A stretch of 64,000 nucleotides of DNA from Thermothelomyces thermophilus ATCC 42464 (Eukaryota > Ascomycota > Sordariomycetes > Sordariales > Chaetomiaceae), in NCBI RefSeq assembly GCF_000226095.1, contig NC_016475.1, positions 3,906,001 to 3,970,000 on the forward strand. Reading direction: 5' to 3'. The translations under genes and the position numbers were made by a program. The notes under the pieces were generated by a model that ran no database searches, was not told the DNA's origin, and saw only the letters and a program-made list of their open reading frames with translations. Shown here one piece after another: positions 56,301 to 64,000 of the stretch (position 1 is the stretch's first letter; each line of letters starts with the position of its first letter).

Positions 56301-59300
56301 AGGGCTCCGCGCCGCTCAGGTAAGTGTTCCAGAACTGGCGAGACGAGTCCGTGTCCTGCTTGCCGAGGAAGCTGATGTAGCTGCCGTAGGCGTCGTGCGA
56401 AGTGACGCCGATGGGGGCCCCGTCGTAGGCCTTGACGAAGGTATCCAGGAGGATGTTGACCGACGTGCCGTCGATGAGGGTATGGCTGATGTCGAGCTGG
56501 ACCAGCACCTTCCCGGACGTCTGCTGGGTGAGAAAAACCTGGTGCGGCGGCCCACTGGCGATGTGATGCTCGGGACGACCGACTGGGAAGGCGGTCGCAT
56601 CCTTGCAGACCAGAACCTTCGGCTCAAGCTCCTTGAGGACGACTTGGGTGTAAGCCGAAGTGCTCTTGCCATCGATGGAGGATGAGGCCTGGACGAAGAC
56701 GGTCCGCAGCATCGGGTGCTGCTTGACCACCAGCTTCCAGGCCGCGACGAGCTTGTCGATCGAGACCATCTGTGACGATCTCGGAACGACCTCCCAGACG
56801 TATCGGACTGCATAGAGCGTTGGGTTCATGGATTGGCTGACGAGGAGGGCCGTCTGCATTGGTGAGCACGCGTAGATGTCCTGGACGTTGGCCACGCTGA
56901 TGCCTGCAGCCGGGAGGGTGGTGTTGAGGAGGGTCGAAAGCTCGTCATAAGTCGTCCGGAGATGCGAGAAGTCCGAGAGGGTCAGCGAGGTCTCGGTCCG
57001 CTGGCTGGTAGCCTGCACCAAGCCGTGCAGGGTGTCGGAGCAGGCCTCGATCCACTGCTGCACGAGGTGGCGGTGTCTGATCCGGTTGTTGAAGGTGAAA
57101 TTCATCGTCAGGACACCGTTCTCGACGCCGGCGGACACGTCGAAGATGGAGAAGCGCGGGACGTCCGGGGCGGAATCCGCAGGAGCGCGGAACGGAGCCC
57201 AGCTCATCCGGTTGAGCAGGGCGCGGTCACGCTCGAGATTCTGGAAGAGGCCGAAGTAGTTGAAGGTGATCTCGACTCCGGTAGTGGCGTTCTGGGCAAA
57301 GGAGGTGAAGAAGGGCAAGCCCTTCTCGGGAACCCGGCGGCGGGCGTCCTTGACCTCCCGGAGCGAGCGGAGGGCATCGCCGGTGTGGTCGGACAGGACG
57401 ATGGGGCACATCGAGGTGAACCAGCCGACGGTCGAGGAAAGATCGACGTCGGCCCTCCACGGCTCGCGTCCGTGGCCCTCGTTGAAGATGGCCACTGAGT
57501 CGCGGACGGAGCGGAAGACCTGGTTGAAGGAGTGGGCAACAGCTGCCAGAAGAAGATCCAGGGGCTCGGTGTTGAAGGCCTCGTTGCAGCGGCCCATGAG
57601 GAGCTCGGTGGCCTGGTCGTCCAGGGAGAAAGTCTGCTCGACGACATGGGCAGCGGTGTTGTCGGCGCTGCTGATACCCCAGAAGCCGAAGTCCTGAGCC
57701 GGGAAGACCTCCTCCACCGTACCGATTACCACCGACTTGGCGTGCTCCTCCAGAAGCCTGCACCAGGTGCGGAAACCGAGAGGCTTCTGAGTGGCGGCCA
57801 GCCTTCCCGTCCGGAGAATCTCCTCGAGCTCCTGGAAGATGATCCTCCAGGAGACGAGGTCGATCACCAGGTGGTGGCAGGTGATGAAGAGAACGGTCGT
57901 CCCGTCGGTCATCTCGCACAGGTCCGCGGCCACGAGTGGGCCGTTGGCGATGTCGAGGCAAGCCTGGGAGTCGGACGCGTACTCGATCACCTTCTGCATG
58001 GTCCGGACGGAGCGGAAGTGGCGGCAGCGCAGCGAGCCGCTGGCGTCGGGGGAGATGTACTGCTGCCAGTTCCTCCGGGCGCTCACCTGCTGGAACCGTG
58101 CGCGGAGCATGGGGTGGCGCTGTACGATGGCCGCCAGGGCGTCCTGCAGCTTGTGGAAGTCGACTCCCTCGGTGAAGCGCAGGAGATGGCTCTGGTTGAA
58201 GTGGTTCGGCGCGTGGGGAGCAGCCAGCTGCATGAACCACTTCTGGATGGGGGACAGAGCAAAAGGAGTCTCGAACTCGGGCTTCTCCTCCTTCTCCTCC
58301 TCCTCCACCACCACAATGACGCTGGTCGTCTTCTGGCTCATCGACAGCGCGGCGCGCTGGCAGAACTCGGCGATTGTCTTCGACTTGAGGAGATCCTGGA
58401 CCGTAACCTCGATGCCCGCGTTCCTGCACCGCGTGACGACCTGCATGGCGGAGATGGAGTCGCCGCCCAGTCTCAGGAACGAGGTGTTGGGCCCGATGGC
58501 CTGGGGCCCGACGTTGAGGATGTCGCTCCAGATGGTGCGGACCTGCTCCTCGAGCGGGTTGTTCATGGCGGAAAGCTCATCCGAGTCGTTGTTGCCCGCG
58601 GACAGGCCGGCGATCTGCTCGTAGGTCGCCTGGTCCATCGCCTTGGCCCACTCGCTCACCATCTTCTTGTTGACCTTCTGAGAGGCGGGCATGAGCGGGA
58701 TGGAGTTGAGGACGACCCAGATGGTGGGGATCATGTAGACGGGCACCTTCTGTGACAGGCGATCCTGGACCTCCGGAATGCGCACCCAGTCTTCGGGGTC
58801 GGCGAGAGTGATGCCGGTCGAGGATGCGGGGACGGCGGTCGGCTTGTCCCGGACCATGGACAGGATGCCGACCAGGTGGTCGGCGCAAACGCCGGAGCGC
58901 GGGTAGAGGACGAGAGCCTGCCGGACGCGCTCGTCCTTGCGGAGATGGTACTCGATGTCGGCCAGCTCGACGCGCTGACCCCGGATCTTGACCTGGTCGT
59001 CCCTCCGGCCGAGGCAGCTGATGGTGCCGTCGGAGTTGACGCGGCCGAGATCGCCGGTGTAGTACACGCGGGAGCTGCGGCCGTTGGCCCACTTGACGGG
59101 CATGGGGCGGAACGACGCGGCCGTCTTGGCCGGGTCCTTGAGGTAACCGCGGGCGAGAATGCTGCCTTCGACCACGATCTCGCCCACCGCCCCGATGGGG
59201 GAGAGCTCGCTCGGGCGGCCGAGGTCGGCAACCCACATCGTGCCGCCGATGGAGTGGCCGATGCTGCCGGGGATCTGCGGGCCGCGGACGGAGTTCTTGG

Positions 59301-62300
59301 CACAGTAGATGCAGCTCTCGGCCGGACCGTACGTGACGATGAGCTCGAGACCGGGGCGGCCCGACCAGCGCTCGATGTTGTCCTTGCCGGGGGCCTCGCC
59401 GCCGAGGATGATGGTCTTGAGGCCGGGGACGGCCGCCGGGTCCATGAGGCGGGCGAACGAGGGGGCGAAGAAGGCCCAGTTGACGTGCTTCTCGTTCATA
59501 AAGTTGGCGATGCCGTTGAGGCGCGTGAAGTCGTCGGGGATGCAGACGCAGCCGCCAAATATGAGGGTGGTCAGCAGCTCCGAGACGCTGACGTCGAAGG
59601 TGTGGGAGGAGAACTGCAGGACGCGGGTGCTGGTCGAGTAGTTGAAAGCGGCGCCGTGCTCCGTCATGCTGCTGCACAGGGTGGCGTGCTCCCAGACGAC
59701 GCCCTTGGGCGTGCCGGTGCTGCCGCTGGTGAAGATGGCGTAGCAAGCGGAGCCGGGCGTCGTCAGCGGGTGGATTGCCGGAGGGCCGTGCCTTGGGAGG
59801 CGATCCATCATGGCCTGCGAGACGGCGACGAAATGCCGGACCTGCGGGCAAGACGCCTGGAGGAGATTGGCGTGCGTGGCCGAGGTCACGACGACCTTGG
59901 CGTCGAGGGTGCCGACGATGCTGGTCAGGCGATCCGGCGGTTGAGAAGGGTCCAGGGGAACGCACGCGCCGCCCGCCTTGAGGATGGCCAGCTGGGTTAC
60001 GGGAACCCACTTGGACTTCTCAAAGGCGAAGGGCGTGAAGCACTCAGGGCCAACCCCGAGGGACCGCAGGTGGCGGGCGAGCCTGCTTGACAGGTCATCG
60101 AGCTGGCCATAAGTGAAGTCACCGTCCCAGGCCGATACCGCGATTGCGTTGGGAGTGGCGGCGGCCTGGCGGGCGAACATGTCGTGGACGCGGTCGTTGA
60201 TCAGGGGCGGGAGCGTCTTGGTGATGGCTGCAATGTCCGCCCGGTCGCTCGGGCTGAGGGTGTCGATGTCCTGGAGGCGAAGGGTCTTGTTGAACTCGCC
60301 CTGGCACAGCTGGCGGAGAATGTGATGGAACGTTGAGAGCATGCGCTCCATCTGCCTCTCGTCGATGACCGAGGAGTCATAGGAAGCAGTCAGGACAAGC
60401 TGCGAGCCCATGGGCTGGCACTCGAGGGTCAGGGCGTTGGTCAGGAAGTCGGCCGCCGGACGCTCCGTGCTCCAGACCAGCTGGTCCTGGGGGTTGCTGC
60501 CATGGACCTCGGAATGGACCACCAAGAGGGTCTGGAAGTCGCAGGCGGCGGCGGCTGCGGGCGCCGACTTCTTGATGTTCGGCAGCCCGTACTGCTCATA
60601 CTCGAGCATGGCAAAGGACTGCATCTGGACCCGGTTCAGGAGGGCGTTGACCGACTCGGCCCAGTCCACGCTGATCCTAAACGGAACGGTGGCAAGCGTG
60701 GGGCCGATAAGGCCCAGCACGCCGTCGACAGGGGCGCTGCGGCCCGTGACGGACTCGCCGAACACGACGTCGGGGTGCGAGCCCGAGTAGGCCGAGATGA
60801 GAACGGCCCAGGAGGCCCGGATGAGCGTCGGCGGGGTGAAGGTGGACCCCTGAGCCCTCTGGAAAGGAATCGTCCGCTGGAAGATGGCGTTGGCGAGTGG
60901 CTCGTAGGAGGACGGAAGCGAAGGCGGGAACGGGGCCGGGTCGCAACCGTCGAGTTGCTGGCGCCAGAACTCGCTGGCCTGGGCCTTGTCGATGGTCCCG
61001 ATGTAGTCGACGAACGTGTGGAAGTTGATCTTGGGGCCCAGATCCTTTTGCGGGGTTGTGTTGATGCCCGCGAGCTTCTTGTACTCGCGAGTGACGGCGT
61101 CGGAGAGCAGGGCCATGGTCCAGCCGTCGTAGACGGAGTGGTGAGCGGCGAAGACGAAGCGGGGAGGGTTCGGGAGGATGGCGTGGTGCGTCAGGGCCGT
61201 GCCGAATCCCACCTTGATCTGGCGGAGCTCGCTGATGTAGGCGCTCAGATCGCTGGAGCGAGGCGTCTTCCACTCGATCGGAGCCGGGCAGAGAACGGCC
61301 TGCAGGCCGGCGGGCACGATCCTCGTCCTCAGGATGGGGTTCTCGTCGGTCACCGCCTGCCAGGCGCGACGGAAGATCGAGACGTCGACCCAGCTGGGCA
61401 GCGGCATGACGTGGTATGCCACGTATGCGGTAGGCTTCTTTTCCGTGAGCATCATCATGCCGTCCTGGAGGGCAGTGGTGGGGAAGATGTCCTCGATGTC
61501 GTCTTCGGAGACGCCACACTGGAGGGCGACATCCGCGAGCTGCGGATGCTGGAACTTCCGAACGGAGCCAGAACCAGAAGGAGCAGCAGCAGCCGCCTGG
61601 GCCGTACCGGTCGACGGCGACGTAGACCCGCAGAGGTTGGCAATAGTGCCGTGCTGGAAGAGCGAGGCAACGGAGATGGTAATTCCCTGCGCTCGGGCTT
61701 GGGCGACGAGCCTGATGGCAGTGATCGAGTCGCCTCCCACGGTGACAAAGTGGTCATCCATGCCGATCTGGGACTCGGGAAGGCGGAGCACGTTCGCCCA
61801 CAGCCGCTGCATGGCAGCCTCTTCCTGGGTCGACGGCTGTCGCTTCTCGACACTCTGATCCACCTTGTACGAGGTGATCTCGTCGTCTGTCAGTTTGGCA
61901 GCGGCCAGACGAAGCGACTTCCTGTCGATCTTGCCCGAGACCAGCTTTGGGAGCCTGTTCAGCGGGATAAACAGGGTGGGGATCATGTGCGGTGGGAGAG
62001 AGCGCGACAGCTTGGACCGGATGTCGGCAACCAGCTCCTTAATATCAGCCGTGGAGAAGAGACCTGTGGCAGAAGCGTCAGCCTGTTCCGTCATCATCAT
62101 CGTCATCATTCTGTCGGGGAGGTGGAGGAAGGCGACGAGGAAGGCGTCGCGGCCGACGCTGGTGCGGTCGAGGACGTCGATCGCCAGCTCGACCGGTTCC
62201 TCGATCGCCGACCGGAGCGCCGTCTCGATGGCCGTGATCTCGAGGCGCTGGCCTCTCAGCTTGACCTGGGTGTCCCTGCGGCCCTGGAAGTCGAGGGAGC

Positions 62301-64000
62301 CGTCGACGTTCAACCGGGCGAGGTCACCGGTCCGGTACATGCGCACCGGCTTCTTCAGGCCGTCGCTGAGCGTCCAGGAGAGAACGTCCGGGAAGGCGGA
62401 TTCGGTCAGCTTGGCGTTGTTCAGGTAGCCCTGCGTGACGTTGGGGCCCTCGAAGACGATCTCTCCGATGCACCCGACGGGGGCGAGCTTCCTGGGGTTG
62501 CCCGGTTCGCACACCCAGAGACGAGTGCCGTTGGCGTAGCCAATGTTGGTGATGGGCAGGTCGCGCGACACCTTGACTGCGGTCCCCAGGTTGGTCACCT
62601 CGGCAGGACCGTAGACGTTGACGAGCGGGATGCCGTCCCAAATGTCCTTGCACGCCTGGGTCAGCTGCTCGCCGCCAACCGAGAGCCACTCGATGGTCGG
62701 GCACTCGGCCGGCGAGATGAGGGAGGCGACCGTGGGAGTCAGCCAGGCGCGGTTCGCCCGGAGCTTGTTGATGGCGGCCGCGAGGTTGTTCATCCGGTCG
62801 TGGTCGGACGGCACGCAGAGGCAGGCGCCGTGGTAGATGGAGATGGCGAGATCGCCGATGCTGACGTCGAAGACGTGCGCGGCGAACTGGAGGATCCGGG
62901 AGTTCTTGTCGATGTTCATCACCTCGCCGTGCTGCTTGGCCATGATGCAGACGGCACCGTGATCCAGCGGGATGCCCTTGGGCTCACCCGTGGACCCGGA
63001 CGTGAACACGACAAAGGCGGTGTCGGAGGGGTGGACCGAGTACCGCCTCTTGGTCGTCCGCTGGGAGATGCTGCGGATCGAGTTCTCCTCGACAGAGAAT
63101 GGCCTGAACCCCATGGCCTTGATCCTGGAGAAGAAGGTACGGGCGCAGAGCACCACCTTGGGCTTCACCTGGGACAGGACCTTGAGAATGCTGGAGTCGG
63201 GGTGTGAGGGCTCGACAGCAACAGCCACAGCGCCGATCTTGAGGGCGCCCAGGATGGAGAGAGTCGTCCATACCGACTTAGGGAAGCAGTATGGGACATA
63301 ATCTCCCTTCTGGACGCCGAGCGCGCTGAGATGGTTTGCGAGCGCAGACGAGCCGCGGTCCAGCTCGCGATAGTTCAGAGAGCCGTCCCAAGCGTACACG
63401 GCAGGGGAGGTTGGTTGGGCGGCCACGTGTTGTTCCAAGAGCTGGAGGAGGGTAGTGCGCTCGTACTGAAGCTTTTGGCGGTTGTTGCGGATCTGCAGCT
63501 CCCTGTCCTTTCTTGACGCGTAGTCGATACTGCCGATGGTCTCCCTAGCAAGATCCCGGGCGCGGCACAGCTGGTTCAGGACGTGGCCAAACTGCGCCTG
63601 CAAGTGCTGGATCTGCTGCTTGCTGAAGACTGAGGAGTCGAACGTGGTCGTAACGGTAATGCCGTCGTCCTCCAGAGTGAAGTCCATGTTGAGGGCATAA
63701 CTGTGATAACCCCTCAAGTCGAGGGAGGCGGTTGCCAGCCCGATCCGCGGCTGCAGCTTGTCACCGCCGCCATCCGACATCATGGACGACATCTTTGGCT
63801 GGATGACGATGATGTGCTGGAACTGGCAAGCCTCGGCGGCGCTCGGGCTGAGCCGCGAGATGGCTTGGATGCCAATATGGCCGTTGGCATCGATCTGGAG
63901 GACGTCCTTCTGGATGCGTCGTAGGAGAGACTCGACGGTGTCGTCGTTGTCCCAGGTGACGCGGACCGGCGCAGTCGAGATGGTGGGACCCGAAATCGCC
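44426..64000 (-). CDS. Giant nonribosomal peptide synthetase, 5' end beyond the window
   Basis: Three exons in view: 63999-55789, 55702-50876 and 50797-44426, about 6,469 residues; the frame runs off the right edge inside a C domain. Introns are 86 and 78 nt, both phase 0, with GTAAGT donors and ACAG/GCAG acceptors. Domain order: (C)-A1-T1-C-A2-T2-E-C-A3-T3-E-C-A4-T4-C-T5-C-T*-tail. A domains activate amino acids, T domains carry them on phosphopantetheine, C domains form peptide bonds, and E domains invert L to D. No thioesterase or reductase follows; the last C domain (SHAQYDG) probably releases or cyclises the peptide, as terminal C domains do in fungi. The product therefore contains at least four residues in the order L, D, D, L for the modules seen. 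An A-less T5 is shared with siderophore-type synthetases, but E domains are not usual there. I cannot assign the product. Confidence 0.97.
44429..45291 (-). other. NRPS C-terminal disordered tail
   Basis: About 285 residues rich in Ser, Pro, Arg, Ala and Gly, with a GGGHHHHHHHQQQ run, Ser runs and a basic Lys/Arg cluster near the end (RPKLRRKKVASFPVG). No catalytic domain. A missed intron or an early stop in some transcripts is possible, but the frame is open throughout. Confidence 0.8.
45292..46828 (-). other. NRPS terminal C domain and degenerate carrier-like domain
   Basis: The terminal C domain (about 46828-45508) has SHAQYDG. A carrier-like helix bundle follows (VVEQVWNKVLPDAD, then FDIWGDEIAPARFLEEY and MEDILENPTKQAQMLL). 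The LGGDS core is replaced by IWGDE, so the phosphopantetheine Ser is a Glu (codon 45395-45397) and the domain cannot be loaded in the normal way. Confidence 0.85.
46948..48688 (-). other. NRPS C-T5 unit without an A domain
   Basis: The C domain (about 48688-47398) has HHAAYDASS, with Ala for the usual Gly. A Glu-rich stretch and a nine-Gly run follow, then T5 (about 47161-46948) with GGDSM, Ser at 47060-47062. No adenylation core motif lies between C and T5, so T5 must be loaded by an upstream A domain or in trans. Confidence 0.88.
48793..52065 (-). other. NRPS module 4: C-A4-T4
   Basis: The C domain (about 52065-50640, crossing the second intron) has SHAIADG. A4 spans about 50533-49048 (TSGSTGTPKG, YKTGDL, GKADRK), and T4 has GGDSY with its Ser at 48899-48901. 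The hand-aligned A4 signature is D-A-L-V-A-C-A-V-G-K. No E domain follows. Confidence 0.85.
50798..50875 (-). other. NRPS intron 2 (phase 0)
   Basis: GTAAGT donor, a long T run, GCTAACG branch site and AAGCAG acceptor. It falls between DPTE and FDMVVQAL of the C domain of module 4. Splicing removes an otherwise in-frame stop. Confidence 0.9.
52095..56910 (-). other. NRPS module 3: C-A3-T3-E
   Basis: The C domain starts near 56910 and continues across the first intron to about 55480. Its active motif is SHTLIDG, with Ser for the first His. A3 spans about 55410-53865 and T3 has GGDSI with its Ser at 53651-53653. A Gln/Glu-rich linker (about 53470-53400) precedes the E domain (about 53400-52095; HHLVIDLVSWR, YNEGHGREPW). 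The hand-aligned A3 signature is D-A-T-L-L-G-A-V-I-K, consistent with a hydrophobic substrate. A D-residue is predicted. Confidence 0.85.
55703..55788 (-). other. NRPS intron 1 (phase 0)
   Basis: GTAAGT donor and AAAACAG acceptor, placed between DPSE and FDIALNIG of the C domain of module 3. This is the same position and phase as intron 2. Confidence 0.9.
56985..61560 (-). other. NRPS module 2: C-A2-T2-E
   Basis: The C domain (about 61560-60225) has an intact HHSVYDG. A2 spans about 60180-58650 and T2 has GGDSI with its Ser at 58456-58458. The E domain (about 58275-56985) has HHLVIDLVSWR and FNEGHGREPW. The hand-aligned A2 signature is D-V-S-F-I-G-T-I-Y-K. The A10 core is unusual: SQKVNKK in place of the common GKVDR-type string, though the catalytic Lys is kept. 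A D-residue is predicted. Confidence 0.85.
61620..64000 (-). other. NRPS module 1 in view: partial C, A1, T1
   Basis: The end of a C domain runs from 64000 to about 63500 (SRLSPSAAEACQFQHIIVI). A1 spans about 63420-61905 with TSGSTGEPKG, YRTGDL and GKIDRK core motifs. T1 has GGDSI with its Ser at 61726-61728. By hand alignment to the GrsA Phe domain, the ten specificity residues of A1 read D-V-G-W-S-G-V-N-L-K. No E domain follows, so an L-residue or glycine is expected. Confidence 0.85.

Noticed and set aside
63400-63792. The ATG at 63792 as NRPS start
   Set aside because: The frame stays open to the window edge and encodes C-domain sequence upstream (GPTISTAPVRVTWDNDD), so this Met is internal.
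1-64000. CRISPR arrays or prophage-like segments
   Set aside because: No spaced direct repeats and no phage genes; spliceosomal introns and gene content are eukaryotic.

Overview
The window is nuclear DNA of a filamentous ascomycete, most probably a Sordariomycete; no species can be named from it. Genes carry short (about 60-240 nt) GT-AG introns with CTAAC/CTGAC-like branch sites. The protein families are typical of Pezizomycotina: a fungal lipoxygenase, a secreted GH10 xylanase, GT25 and GT32 transferases, an NLR-like STAND protein, a CorA-like membrane protein and a giant NRPS. Between the genes lie long, AT-richer spacers with microsatellites.

Layout. 1.4-12 kb: a two-exon protein with GX3 repeats (+), a lipoxygenase (-), an alpha/beta-hydrolase-like protein (-) and a GT25 glycosyltransferase (-). 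Two diverged copies of a roughly 320-bp dispersed repeat lie in this stretch. 12-17.4 kb: a gene-poor spacer. 17.4-24.7 kb: conserved housekeeping-type genes, an MIT-domain protein and the mitochondrial translation factor GUF1 (both +). 26.3-29.1 kb: a GH10 endoxylanase (+) convergent with a GT32 transferase (-). 29.7-35 kb: a single-exon NLR-like protein with NTPase, acidic linker, ankyrin repeats and SPRY domain (+). 35.9-38.2 kb: a medium-chain dehydrogenase/reductase (+) and the remnant of a heme-thiolate peroxidase/peroxygenase gene. 39.6-43.5 kb: a CorA-like gene (-) whose reconstructed frame is interrupted by one TAG. 44.4-64 kb: the 3' two-thirds or so of a giant NRPS gene (-), whose 5' end is beyond the right edge.

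The NRPS is the main biosynthetic feature. In the window it encodes about 6,469 residues in three exons, ordered (C)-A1-T1-C-A2-T2-E-C-A3-T3-E-C-A4-T4-C-T5-C-T*-tail. Two epimerisation domains predict two D-residues. T5 has no A domain of its own. The last carrier-like domain has Glu where the phosphopantetheine Ser should be, and a disordered Ser/Pro/His-rich tail of about 280 residues follows it. The only two introns sit at the same phase-0 position in the two C domains that follow E domains, which points to module duplication. No tailoring enzyme, transporter or regulator is recognisable directly downstream, so the rest of any cluster must lie to the right.

The other genes look like independent functions: plant-polymer degradation, oxylipin formation, surface glycan synthesis, non-self recognition and housekeeping. 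Decayed pieces (peroxidase remnant, nonsense-carrying CorA-like gene, diverged repeats) suggest that the intergenic DNA is exposed to mutation and possibly to RIP.
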